Shown one piece after another: positions 47,539-57,064 of a stretch of 64,000 nucleotides of DNA (the first letter of the stretch is position 1; the number at the start of each line of letters is the position of its first letter). The stretch lies in NCBI RefSeq assembly GCF_010111755.1, contig NC_088961.1:186001-250000 (forward strand). Direction: 5' to 3'. This DNA comes from Nakaseomyces glabratus. Lineage: Eukaryota; Ascomycota; Saccharomycetes; Saccharomycetales; Saccharomycetaceae. A model generated the notes under the pieces. It did no database searches and was not told where the DNA came from. It saw only the letters and a program-made list of their open reading frames with translations. Made by a program: the position numbers and the translations under genes.

Positions 47539-49299
47539 TTATTGAATGTCATCAATTTTTGGAGGTAGTTTTGGCACTTTCTTTTTATTCCTCTTTTTTT
47601 TTGATTTGGTAGTGGTTACCCCTGGTTGTACCAAAATGGTTCCTTCCTTAACTTCATCTGGTGCTTGATCAAATTTATCTCTACTTTCAAGATAAAACAT
47701 GATATCCTTAAGTTGATCTTGTAACTCTTTATTTTGTTCTTCTTGATCTTTTAGTCGTTGCTCAATAGATTCTATCTTTTCATCACGGAAAGCTAAATTC
47801 TCCTGGAGACCTTTTATTATCAGTTTGTCTTCAATTATCTTACTCTCAAGGTCTTTTTTTATCTGGTCGTTTCTATCTACTACCTCTTTCAAGTTCTTAT
47901 TCTCCTTTTGCATATCTTTCAGCTTCTGATTAAGATTCTCAATTTCATCCGTCATTTTATATGTATCTTGCATTTTCATTTCATAATATTCACTTTGTGA
48001 CTCAAGTTGAGATATTAGTACCTCTACATATTCCAAGTGATATTCTCTATTACGCATAAAATTAACACGCAAGTCTTTATCGTCATCATCTTTATAATTA
48101 CTACTTGTGGATGGTTGGAAACTTGATCCTATGCCGGCTTTTCTATCATCCACACGACCAACAGATTCAACAAGTTTCCCATCGACTTCATTTTCAACTA
48201 GCCTATGGACGTAGTTATCTCCAGCATAATCCCAAACTCGGTCAGTCTTAGAGTCCATAGCAAAGCAGTGAGAGGTTTCCTCAAAATGCTTTATTGCATG
48301 GCGGGAATTGTATCTCCCACAACCTACATGCCCACAAATTAAGCATATCCATAGATTTTCTGACGATCCGCATTCTGAGCATTTCTCTTTATTACCATGT
48401 TTTCGTAATGTGTCCCTGGATAATCTAAAACTTGACAGCCTGCATACTGGGCATTTAGAATTCTTCCATTTGTCTAGGCATTGGCAATGAAAAGTATGTT
48501 GGCATGGTATTGTGATCAGTCCTGTTGTCTCAGAATCCATTCTCTCCAGGCATACTGGACAGGTTGGAAGTTCGACATCATGATCTGCATTTGTATTTTC
48601 TCTTACTGTTGTGAAAGGGTCATTGAGTAAATAAGGTAATTCCTTCTTTTCATCTCCAGGGAATAACTTTTTGGCAAATATGATTTCTTTGATATATGCG
48701 ACATGGCAAGTTTCCGGATCCATTTTGCTAAACCTTTTACCATTAAACTCATCCTTGAAATTCTTTGCTGCAGTTGATTCTCTAAATTTCATTAATACCA
48801 TGAAATTAAAACCAAATCCCTTCTGCTTATTTCGTAGTATCCTAAAATCGGAAACTTGATTATTTACGATTTCATCTCCAATATAATAATGAAGCAGATC
48901 ATGTATTGTAAAATAAGTCGGAACAAACAATATACTAACCATAGTGTCTTCTCCAGGGACTGTAATTATATCCTTTGTTTCTGCATCATCCTTGTCAGTT
49001 TCTGTACCACTTTTAAACAACTTGATAATGCCATGGCCCAAGTATTCAGATGTGACAATATCCTTATCACTTTCGCTGTTCTTCTTCTTTGTTATATTAA
49101 CACGTTCAAGCATAATATCTGAAGTCCTCCAATCTTGAAAAGAATCAGAACTTTTGTTCTTAGTATGATGTATTACTGAATGTTTTTGATCAGAATGATT
49201 CGTGAATATATTGTATGAGTTACTCTGCTGCTCTCTGTTTTCAAATTCTAACACTAATTTATAAGTTAAGCTGGTACCTTCATTAACGGTATGGAGCAT
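47539..49299 (-). CDS. ETP1: BRAP2-type RING/ZnF-UBP protein Etp1
   Basis: 586 residues (S. cerevisiae Etp1 about 585). Order of domains: N-terminal BRAP2 RNA-recognition-like domain (ending near VAYIKEIIFAKKLFPGDEKK), RING-H2 finger (about 245-287, CPVCLERM ... CQHTFHCQCLDKW ... CPVC), ubiquitin-binding ZnF-UBP (about 307-375, CSECGSSENLWICLICGHVGCGRY written in parts, HAIKHFEETSHCFAM), and a coiled coil (about 420-537). It is the yeast relative of human BRAP/IMP; in S. cerevisiae it affects ethanol tolerance and turnover of proteins on ethanol. Presumed E3 ubiquitin ligase. Head-to-tail with PRS3, as YHL010C/YHL011C. Confidence 0.96.
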   Translation of the reverse strand: MLHTVNEGTSLTYKLVLEFENREQQSNSYNIFTNHSDQKHSVIHHTKNKSSDSFQDWRTSDIMLERVNITKKKNSESDKDIVTSEYLGHGIIKLFKSGTETDKDDAETKDIITVPGEDTMVSILFVPTYFTIHDLLHYYIGDEIVNNQVSDFRILRNKQKGFGFNFMVLMKFRESTAAKNFKDEFNGKRFSKMDPETCHVAYIKEIIFAKKLFPGDEKKELPYLLNDPFTTVRENTNADHDVELPTCPVCLERMDSETTGLITIPCQHTFHCQCLDKWKNSKCPVCRLSSFRLSRDTLRKHGNKEKCSECGSSENLWICLICGHVGCGRYNSRHAIKHFEETSHCFAMDSKTDRVWDYAGDNYVHRLVENEVDGKLVESVGRVDDRKAGIGSSFQPSTSSNYKDDDDKDLRVNFMRNREYHLEYVEVLISQLESQSEYYEMKMQDTYKMTDEIENLNQKLKDMQKENKNLKEVVDRNDQIKKDLESKIIEDKLIIKGLQENLAFRDEKIESIEQRLKDQEEQNKELQDQLKDIMFYLESRDKFDQAPDEVKEGTILVQPGVTTTKSKKKRNKKKVPKLPPKIDDIQ

Positions 49300-49698
49300 T
49301 TGTTAACCTCTTGTGCCAAGTTAAATGAATTAGATAGCAGTCCATATATCAGATATGCTGACTCTTTTGATGCAACATCTATTACTGAAGTTATTATTAC
49401 TGCCCTTTATTTACCATTTTTTTGTCAGTTTTTTATGTTTTGGTGACACCGAAGTTACAATAACAAGCCTAAAACGGTTATGAGTCTTATAAATATTAGC
49501 GTATAGGAAGACTATAATTAATTACTTTATTTGAATATTAAAATTATCGTATTACAAGGTTTACATTATGTAGGATTTTCATTATTATATCATCGCATTT
49601 ATATTTATCATTAATTAAATCTCCGTAATTAAAAATGGTCCTAAAAAATCGATGTAGATGCCAAGAAACAGACGACTCAAATAGCCACTGTTGTTTTA
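49300..49698. other. ETP1 promoter / YAP3 3' region
   Basis: 399 bp, AT-rich, with no gene or notable motif beyond a TGACTC-like hexamer (about 49358). Confidence 0.6.
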
Positions 49699-50805
49699 TT
49701 AATTTTCTAGGCATGCTTCTTCAACAAGGGTATCTATTACGTTTTTGTAGTAGGCAGGCCCATTTTTGTGAGAAACTTCGCGTCCCTTCAATCTTTCCAT
49801 GAGACATAAGACATCAAAATTCTTTTCTTCTGAAAGTCTATGTAGATAGCTCCAAGTTTTAGGAACAGTCAACAATTTATTAGCATCATCCTCAAAATCA
49901 TTAGAATGCTTAGCACCTTCTGCATTATATTTACCAAGCACAACCTGTGCAAAAAATTCGTCTTCTGATGGAAACGAAAATTTACCATTTTCAGCAACTT
50001 CATTAGGCTCTAGTTTATACACAGTATCGCCTTTTCTAAGAAGTATTCTATTCTCTTCATTTATTTCCATGTTCAATCTCCTTAAATCTTCTAGTTCGTT
50101 AACAAGTAAATCTCTATTTTTCTCTATGTCAGATAACTTATTTTCAAGCTCTTTAAGTCTGGCTTCTTTCCTCTCTCTAAAAGCCTTTTGTGCTGCTCTA
50201 TTCTGAGCCTTTTTCCTGGCTTTTATTTCGTCTTCTGTAAGACCCTCTTCATTAAATTTATCTTTACCGCTAATGGAGGCGTTTCCACTGCTAATGCTGG
50301 GGAAAGAGACTTCTAAGTCATTTGGAGTGCCAGTCTGACTTTGTGTTTCAGATTTATCAATACTTGTGTTAGACATAATCTGCGCATCCAAACCGTCTTC
50401 ATGTTTTATTATTGGTTGTGTACTATGTGCAAATTGAGGAGGCATGAAGTAATTCGGTGGTACTGATTGTGCATGCGGATTTACAGAAGCTTCAATACTA
50501 TATGCTGATGCATTTGGTCCACTGGGAGGAATAGATGCCGTCTTAATCATTTCAGTATTACCATGCTGAATAAAAGGTGGAGGTACTTGCGCTGTACCCA
50601 TTGGCACATTTAAAAAGTTTGTGCCCATGGTCAAGTTCGCACTATTCAAGTAAGCCTGTAAGTAATGTGGTGATATTTGTCCATGAGGTGTCACGCTGTT
50701 TTCATGACTATTGTCATTATTATTTTTGCCCTTGGTGACCTTTTTGACCTTTGTGGTCGCTTTTGTCCTGCTTTTTGCCAGGTTCTTGCCCTTATCTTTA
50801 CTCAT
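49699..50805 (-). CDS. YAP3: Yap-family bZIP transcription factor Yap3
   Basis: 368 residues (S. cerevisiae Yap3 about 330). The fungal AP-1 basic region is at about residues 192-215, with the Yap signature NRAAQKAFRERKEARLKELE (glutamine instead of the usual residue in the DNA-contacting position), followed by leucine-zipper heptads (LSDIEKNRDLLVNELEDLRRL). The N-terminus is basic (KNLAKSRTKATTKVKKVTKG) then Pro/Gln/Asn-rich. The C-terminal domain contains VPKTWSYLHRLSEEKNFDVLCLMERLKGREV. Yap proteins bind TTACGTAA or TTACTAA; two such sites lie just upstream of this gene. Neighbours ETP1 and tRNA-Val match chromosome VIII (YHL009C). From memory C. glabrata has two YAP3 copies; this would be one of them. 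Confidence 0.93.
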   Translation of the reverse strand: MSKDKGKNLAKSRTKATTKVKKVTKGKNNNDNSHENSVTPHGQISPHYLQAYLNSANLTMGTNFLNVPMGTAQVPPPFIQHGNTEMIKTASIPPSGPNASAYSIEASVNPHAQSVPPNYFMPPQFAHSTQPIIKHEDGLDAQIMSNTSIDKSETQSQTGTPNDLEVSFPSISSGNASISGKDKFNEEGLTEDEIKARKKAQNRAAQKAFRERKEARLKELENKLSDIEKNRDLLVNELEDLRRLNMEINEENRILLRKGDTVYKLEPNEVAENGKFSFPSEDEFFAQVVLGKYNAEGAKHSNDFEDDANKLLTVPKTWSYLHRLSEEKNFDVLCLMERLKGREVSHKNGPAYYKNVIDTLVEEACLEN

Positions 50806-50860
50806 GAGAGTTCAGTGTACTTATTTTTCGTTTCCCACGTATTAACCTTGACACAACAAA

Positions 50861-50891
50861 TTACTAAAGTCTATGGTTTGCTAGTTAGTAA
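50861..50891. promoter_or_regulatory. Two inverted Yap response elements upstream of YAP3
   Basis: TTACTAA (50861-50867) and its reverse complement TTAGTAA (50885-50891) lie 56-86 bp upstream of the YAP3 start codon, with a 17 bp gap. TTA[CG]TAA is the standard Yap1-type element, so auto- or cross-regulation by the Yap family is likely. Confidence 0.7.
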
Positions 50892-51382
50892 TATACAACT
50901 GAAAAGCTCATCTATCTTCGGTCTCGAAACTTTTAAGGTTTCGACAAGAACAATGGGGAGAGTATCGGTTGCCCTGGATGAAAGGGCATCACCTACGTTA
51001 TCTCTGAGATTGTCACAATAAATCGCATATGAATTTCCAACATTATATGCTAGTATATAACCATTTGAATATACTAACATAATATTCATTAAGTAATTGA
51101 AATGCGGTTTCAGATATAAGCTATAGGCTCGTAAGCATATAACCAATCTGATATGACCTTTGTATACATTTGTGTGTAAGATAAAAGAAACTTGTAAAAA
51201 TGATTACGAGTCACAACGGTTCAGAAGTATTAGAAATAAAAAAGCCAATTGAAAGTCTTATCCTCATCCTTAATACAATAAATATCAAACATTGCGAACT
51301 GGCTGATGAAAAAAGCAAACTCCAATACAACATGACTATATAATACTTGTCAGCATTATTTAACTCAAGTCTTTTCAAAAAA

Positions 51383-51401
51383 AGAAACTTGAAAAAATAA
51401 A
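51383..51401 (-). terminator. Pol III terminator of tRNA-Val
   Basis: Immediately past the tRNA 3' end the minus strand reads TTTATTTTTT, with a T7 tract slightly further down (about 51377-51383), a normal RNA polymerase III stop. Confidence 0.85.
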
Positions 51402-51475
51402 TGATTTCGCCCAGGATCGAACTGGGGACGTTCTGCGTGTTAAGCAGATGCCATAACCGACTAGACCACGAAACC
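51402..51475 (-). tRNA. tV(AAC): tRNA-Val (anticodon AAC)
   Basis: 74 nt, no intron. Acceptor stem GGTTTCG pairs with CGAAATC (one G-U), discriminator A. The D arm holds the A box (TGGTCTAGTCGG), the T arm the B box (GTTCGATCC), and the anticodon loop TTAACAC presents AAC for valine GUU/GUC. It sits between YAP3 and the reductase gene; from memory a tRNA-Val(AAC) also lies next to YAP3 on S. cerevisiae chromosome VIII, so the position appears conserved. Confidence 0.97.
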
Positions 51476-52447
51476 ATGTTAACTTGTTGAAAATTACACT
51501 AACGCATAATGACATACACTTTAACAGGACTTCACGTGATCTAAAAAGGGCATTACTTATTCATTGCCCGTATTGTTTAGCTACTACGTTTTGTTTGAGT
51601 AAGGGAATTGCCACATAAAAGTGTATACAAAAGATAGCTCAATAAGTGTTGTTTTATCTCATACTAATACATTGGGGGTACCATCCTGGATTTTACTAGA
51701 ATGCATCAGAAATTTCAAAGATTCTTATCAATTGTTTCGGATATTACCTCTAGAATGGTACTGTAGCCCCTATATTCCCCGCAAAATTGTTTTAAATAGG
51801 TATTGTTATGTAATAATGCAGCTTAGAGCATGTCAATAATGTATATGCGCTCTTGCATATATTTGATTTCCGCAAGTAGATGAATTACCCCATATACTTG
51901 TTCTAATCACTACAGAGCAGGCATATCACGAGGAAAGCCATTACGTAAAATCGCAGAATATCATGAGGTTGTCACTAAATTCGAAACGGATCCGATTCAG
52001 CCTTTAGAAATTTTCTTTTATTTGATGCAACTCCTACTGGGGTTGAACAACTTACACAATGGTCCATTAACTAATGATCACAATGGTTTCGTCCGAATTG
52101 CAATGAATCTTGCAATTCGTATTCTCCCTTTAGAGGCAGTATTAAGGGATTGCTTGCTTTTGCGATGCCCTTAATGATTTTTTTGCAAATATAAATCTAC
52201 GCAAAACATGACTTTCTGCGGGGTTTTACAGTGCATTTGAGTAAATCAATTTCTGGTAATATTCCAATTTGTAATATTAGTTTTCCTTCTAACCAATTGA
52301 ACAATTGGAAAAGTATAAAAAGGGCTTGAAAATGCTGTTCAAAGCTTTTAGTTTCTGGATTCATTATATCTTGTAAATAGTAAACAATAAAGATCCAAGA
52401 GAATATTCTCAAACAAAACAATCACATATAATATTATAAAAATAACA
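51476..52447. promoter_or_regulatory. Promoter region of the reductase gene with Yap site, inverted repeats and TATA box
   Basis: 972 bp. CACGTG at 51533-51538; TTACGTAA (Yap element) at 51941-51948; inverted repeats CGAATTGCA/TGCAATTCG (52094-52119), ATTAAGGG/CCCTTAAT (52141-52175) and CCAATTG/CAATTGG (52293-52308); TATAAAAA at 52314-52321, about 130 bp before the ATG. This looks like a highly regulated, TATA-type stress promoter. Confidence 0.65.
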
Positions 52448-53569
52448 ATGTCTACCCCTCAAACAATGCAAGCTGCTGTTATCGATGGCGATCACTTGAC
52501 CTTAAAGGAAGTTCCTGTCCCAGAATTGCGTGATGGTTTTGTTCTAGTTAAGAATAGAGCTGTCGCTGGTAACCCAACCGACTGGAAGCACATCACATGG
52601 AAGATTGGACCACAAGGTTCCATCGCCGGTTGTGACATTGCCGGTGAAATTGTTAAGCTAGGCCCAAATGTTGACACTAATAAGTTCAAGGTTGGCCAAA
52701 AAGTGTATGGCTTTGTTCATGGTGCTTCCGTCAAGCATCCAGATAATGGTGGTTTTGCCACTTATTCCGCCCTAGACTCCAAAATCGCCTACACTGTGGA
52801 TGATTCCTTTGAAGTAAGTGGTAAGGACCAGATTCCAGAAGGTGCCATTAAGTACTACGAAGATGTCGCTACTCTACCAATCTCTTTAACAACTGCAGGT
52901 GCCGTTCTAACCACGAATTTCAATATCAACCTAGAATGGCAACCAAGTGAAGCCCAAAGAGACTTCCCTATCTTATTCTGGGGTGGTGCTACTGCTGTTG
53001 GCCAACTATTGATCCAAGTCGCCAAGAAGCTTCATGGGTACAAGAAGATTATTGCTGTCGCCTCTAAGAAGCATGAAGCTCACTTGAAATCATATGGCGC
53101 TGATGATGTTTTTGATTATCATGACGCCGATGTTATCGAACAAATCAAGAACAAGTACCCAGACATTCAAAATCTAGTTGACTGTGTTTCTAACAATGAC
53201 ACCATAAAGCAAGTTTACGCTGTTGCTTCTGAAACAAAGCCAGCTACCATTGTCCAATTGACAACTTTGTCAATCAATGACATCCCAGAATCTGAAAGAA
53301 AGGACAATAAGACCATTGTCGGTTGCCTGCTATACTGTGCAAGTGGTGAAGAGATTCCTTTCGGTGCTTTTACTTTACCAGCCAACCCAGAATTCAGGGA
53401 AAAGGTCATCAAGTTTATTGAGTTTATTAGTCCAAAGGTCACTGCTGGTGACATTCACCATATCCCTGTCAAGGTTTACAAGAACGGTCTAAATGATGTT
53501 CAACAAATCCTTGATGACATTCAATACAACAGAAACTCAGGTGAAAAGTTGGTGGCTGTGTTGAACTAA
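52448..53569 (+). CDS. Zinc-independent medium-chain dehydrogenase/reductase (YNL134C-like)
   Basis: 373 residues. A medium-chain reductase with an N-terminal GroES-like domain (VPVPELRDGFVLVKNRAVAGNPTDWKH, shown in part; IAGCDIAGEIVKLGP) and a Rossmann domain with FWGGATAVGQLLIQVAKKL (about 176-194) for NAD(P)H. The catalytic zinc ligands of true alcohol dehydrogenases are absent, as in the S. cerevisiae YNL134C/YCR102C/YLR460C group; YNL134C reduces aldehydes such as furfural. Codon usage is strongly biased (GGT, AAG, CCA, GCC, AAC), the most biased here besides ribosomal genes, so it is probably abundantly expressed when induced. S. cerevisiae has no such gene between YAP3 and YHL008C, so this is a lineage-specific insertion or relocation beside a tRNA. 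Confidence 0.88.
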   Translation: MSTPQTMQAAVIDGDHLTLKEVPVPELRDGFVLVKNRAVAGNPTDWKHITWKIGPQGSIAGCDIAGEIVKLGPNVDTNKFKVGQKVYGFVHGASVKHPDNGGFATYSALDSKIAYTVDDSFEVSGKDQIPEGAIKYYEDVATLPISLTTAGAVLTTNFNINLEWQPSEAQRDFPILFWGGATAVGQLLIQVAKKLHGYKKIIAVASKKHEAHLKSYGADDVFDYHDADVIEQIKNKYPDIQNLVDCVSNNDTIKQVYAVASETKPATIVQLTTLSINDIPESERKDNKTIVGCLLYCASGEEIPFGAFTLPANPEFREKVIKFIEFISPKVTAGDIHHIPVKVYKNGLNDVQQILDDIQYNRNSGEKLVAVLN

Positions 53570-53926
53570 AAGATAAACCTTATATATTCTCCATTTAAAA
53601 TTACTTCAAACCTACCACGTTCTAAATAACAATTATTGGTAATGTTTTAAAAAAATTTATATTATTATTTCTATTATTTCTATGGATATTAGATAAAAGT
53701 ACAGATTAATCAAAGTGACTAGAGTAATTAAAAATAATGAAAAATGCAATTATATGCACTACAGGGAAGAATGAAATTTTATTTCCATAATATTGGAAAT
53801 TAGAGCACAAAACATGTATTGTATATCCCTAGCATTGCAAATAGAACATGCAACAGACTAGCTGACATGGTTATTAAAAATGGGCATATTGGCAACAATT
53901 ATCTTTAGCACCAATATATTGATCAA
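53570..53926. other. Convergent 3' region
   Basis: 357 bp, AT-rich, between the reductase gene and the YHL008C orthologue. Nothing identified. Confidence 0.65.
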
Positions 53927-55810
53927 TTAGTCAATATCACTGTAATTCTCCATCCCACCGACAGTGTTGGCAGCATCTGCAGCTCTCTTAGATATACCTG
54001 CTTCTTCCAATTGCTGCTCTATGTCATTTATATTTTTTGGCCTTTTATGAGGGTTTTCGAAAGGCCTAGATACAGCTTTGAATAAACTTCCTAAATTTTC
54101 AGAAGCTGTCTTTCTGGCTTCTCCTACTGAACTATAAGAATCGGCAGCTGATATATTGTTGTGAGGGAAGACGGCCTGAGTGGTGGCTTCCGATAAATCC
54201 ATTCTGCTATCAATATCGTTAGATTCCTCACCGCGACTCCGAGATGTCGTTTTTTTTATCATTCCCGTCATGAATCTTTCCAAATGTGCACCAGGCTTAT
54301 TATTTAACACATTATAACCACTAGAAGATCGATAATCTTTCTCTTCTTCAGTTTCGATGGTCTTCACCAGCTTCAGATAATTTTCGTTACTTACCGTATG
54401 TGGATTGTCTTCATGAGTATCACCAATGTCATGCGCATCTTTAATGTGTTTTGCTGTCTCTCTAAGAATTTTTCCTTTATGTTTTTTGGTATAGTATGGA
54501 TTTTCGATAGTTTTTTCACGTAGTAGTGGTTCACCCATGCCTCTAACAGGAAAGACACCCGGAGGTGACCTTAATGTTCTCCTCCTCTTTAGATTTGGTG
54601 TTGTTTTGACCTCTCTTAAGGACCGCGAAGTGGTATATCCTCCAGTTACTGGTACATTAGGGTGAGACCTTGTCCTATATCCTTCATAGTCATATCTGCG
54701 TTGCACACTGCTTTCACTGGAATTTATGCTAATATCGGATGCTGGTCTAGACATCGTTGGTCCTATCTGTTCTAAATAAGGCTGTACTTCATTATCCGTC
54801 GCTGTGCTGCTGTTATCATTAAGTGGGCCTTTCTCTGACAAGTACTCATTGTTGTCTTTGTCTGTACTATCGTCTTCATCCTCTGTATCATCATCAATCT
54901 TTTCACTCTCTGCTTCTTTTCTAGGCACTCTAACCACTCTTGAGTCGACGTTAAGTTCTGGTTGCTCATCTCTTTCATCGTATTCTGGAAGTGATAGTTT
55001 TTCCTTATCTCTCTCTACCACGACAAGATGTAGATAAAATGGAATGTAGGCTGCAAAAACAAACCCACCTATAAAGTTACCTATCGTGGCTGGTATCAGC
55101 AGCTTCCAAATATACTTACCGACACTAACATTGGCACCGTTATACATTCCAAGAAACAACATTGCTTCATCAGCCACGACGTGCGTTAATCCAATACACA
55201 CCAACGTGAAGATTGGTATCAATATCGCCAGGAATTTGACGTGTAAAGGCTTGGCTAATAATTGTAGATATATTGCCAATGCGACATAAAAGTTACCACC
55301 GATTGCTTTAAGAAAAGTTTGTATGAAGCTAAATGATGCTTTTTGTTCCGCTATCTTTATTGTGCCTGCCTTCCATTCCTCAGAGTGACCAATACCAGAC
55401 AAGTATATAATAACATAGGAAACAAACAAGTTTCCTGCTAAATTACCTAGCCAGCTAACGCTCCATGATATCAAAACGTCCCAAATTGACACGGCACGTC
55501 GCAGGAATGCTACCGAAAAGTACAGTATATTAGAGTTGTAAAGGTCAGCACCCAGAATAACCACGTAGAATAAACCGATACTGATCACGATCCCACCCAG
55601 GAAATTCACCACACCGGGGTTCTTGTCCCACAACTCGGGACTTTCACAATGTATGGCTAGATATAACAGCGAGCCCGAACAGAATACTACACCCCCAAGA
55701 ATACTGTTCAACACCAGCGCATCGAATGTAATACGGGCTTTCTTCATCGCAGTAGCGACGAGCGCTAGCGCCGCCTCATGCGGTGTGATGTAATAGGTAT
55801 CATCAACCAT
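53927..55810 (-). CDS. Formate/nitrite-transporter (FNT) family membrane protein, YHL008C orthologue
   Basis: 627 residues. The N-terminal roughly 270 residues are an FNT channel with six hydrophobic segments (LNSILGGVVFCSGSLLYLAI, VNFLGGIVISIGLFYVVILG, LISWSVSWLGNLAGNLFVSY, the FYVALAIYLQLLA region, LAILIPIFTLVCIGLTHVVA, and IPATIGNFIGGFVFAAYIPF), including the LGNLAGN and IGNFIGG repeats typical of the FNT pore. The remaining 350 residues are hydrophilic, acidic and Ser-rich, with RRRT and many potential phosphosites. FNT proteins carry small monocarboxylates or anions; S. cerevisiae YHL008C has no settled function. The TATA-like TATATAAAG on the minus strand (55887-55895) is about 80 bp upstream. 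Gene order YAP3-YHL008C-STE20 is conserved. Confidence 0.9.
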   Translation of the reverse strand: MVDDTYYITPHEAALALVATAMKKARITFDALVLNSILGGVVFCSGSLLYLAIHCESPELWDKNPGVVNFLGGIVISIGLFYVVILGADLYNSNILYFSVAFLRRAVSIWDVLISWSVSWLGNLAGNLFVSYVIIYLSGIGHSEEWKAGTIKIAEQKASFSFIQTFLKAIGGNFYVALAIYLQLLAKPLHVKFLAILIPIFTLVCIGLTHVVADEAMLFLGMYNGANVSVGKYIWKLLIPATIGNFIGGFVFAAYIPFYLHLVVVERDKEKLSLPEYDERDEQPELNVDSRVVRVPRKEAESEKIDDDTEDEDDSTDKDNNEYLSEKGPLNDNSSTATDNEVQPYLEQIGPTMSRPASDISINSSESSVQRRYDYEGYRTRSHPNVPVTGGYTTSRSLREVKTTPNLKRRRTLRSPPGVFPVRGMGEPLLREKTIENPYYTKKHKGKILRETAKHIKDAHDIGDTHEDNPHTVSNENYLKLVKTIETEEEKDYRSSSGYNVLNNKPGAHLERFMTGMIKKTTSRSRGEESNDIDSRMDLSEATTQAVFPHNNISAADSYSSVGEARKTASENLGSLFKAVSRPFENPHKRPKNINDIEQQLEEAGISKRAADAANTVGGMENYSDID

Positions 55811-57064
55811 AGATGCAATATTCCTTTCAATATCTATGTAATATGTGTCTCTGTCCTTGAATTTGACTTATTAAGCAAAACCTTTTCTTTATATACAGAG
55901 AGATGGATGATCCACGCTGCCAAATTGAATTGTTAAAGGGTCCCGACCTCAGTAGCTATCGTATCGCCCTGACAATTTCCAGTTTGCACTCATACAGTGC
56001 TACACTGGCATCTATGAATTTGCTGTAAAATGCAGATATGCCAAAAACTATCGCAATATTCTAATTGGGCAGGAAAACGTCATATTACTGCCAACTTGCA
56101 ATCGAAGCTTACTGTCAAAAAAAGCGAAAAACGTTGCCTCCTACGAGCATTTCAATGAGAAATGCAGAGAAAGATCCTTGATTTGCTACTTTTGTGGAAT
56201 TTTTTTGATAGTTCGAAGGAAAGAAACCAGCGCAGAACCCACCAGTGAGCGCACTGTGCGGAAAAACCAGACAAAAGATGCCACAGCCGAACAATCGAGA
56301 TTCCCGTTGTACAGCCAACTCTCTGTGAAGATTGGCAAAAACGGTACAGAATCTGTCCTATTTTTCCGGAAAGCGTCGATTCGTTTCATCTATTTGTCAC
56401 AGAAGGCCTGGTAGAGAAGGGCCTGTAAGTGTGTACACTGTGCTCTCAAATATTAAAAATTCCCTCTATGGCAGGGCAGTCCCTCTGCATCATCGACGGA
56501 TGTGCAACGGTATTACTGATTGTAAAATGTAAAAAGCCAAGGAATAAGACAGATGCAAAAATAGCGGATATCATTCCTCATCTGGAAGTTGACCCGATGT
56601 ACGGTATTGAGTTACTCTGACTAAGGATCAAGCGGTTATTTGGAAGTCGTGCCTGAAAGAGGAATACCGCGGAAACGGAGAATGACTGAAACAGGAAAAA
56701 TGACAAAAAAAAAATTTGTAAGCTGAAAATACAGTGGCCCCTCTTTTATTCATCTTCCGAAAATGGCAAGACGCCTGCGTATTGTAAGTGCCCAATCTGA
56801 GATTACATAAATTGTACCCAGTAGAGGCATGATATTAAGGCTAGATAGTAAAAACGATACCGCATAGAACTTTTGAATTAATATATATACAATCAGCTGA
56901 TACAAACAAAAAAGAAGAACAGATATAAACTGGAAACCGCTCTGAACTCGAGTTGTGGTGATTTTGAATTTAATAGTAATTACAAACTGGGAGAGGATGT
57001 TAAAGATTTATTTACTCATATGTTTAGGTGTTTGAACTGTAGATACAGTAGTGACACGCATGCT
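55811..57064. other. YHL008C promoter / STE20 3' region
   Basis: 1.25 kb between two minus-strand genes. Several 60-80 codon ORFs overlap on opposite strands near 56115-56620, suggesting chance open frames in a moderately GC-rich stretch; none resembles a known protein. No RNA gene recognised. Confidence 0.55.

Larger units (their letters stand above)
50806..51401. other. YAP3 promoter region
   Basis: 596 bp between YAP3 and the tRNA. Contains the paired Yap-type sites near the YAP3 ATG. The small ORFs here (for example 50871-51146 minus) overlap on both strands and are not supported. Confidence 0.6.

Noticed and set aside
51066..51080. TACTAAC as an intron branch point near YAP3
   Set aside because: On the plus strand, opposite to YAP3, with no matching GTATGT donor and no exon to join.
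56115..56620. Several 60-80 codon ORFs on both strands upstream of YHL008C
   Set aside because: They overlap each other in opposite orientation and resemble nothing; typical of a stop-poor stretch.
56750..56775. TTCCGAAA resembling a centromere CDEIII
   Set aside because: No CDEI (RTCACRTG) at the required distance and no AT-rich spacer.
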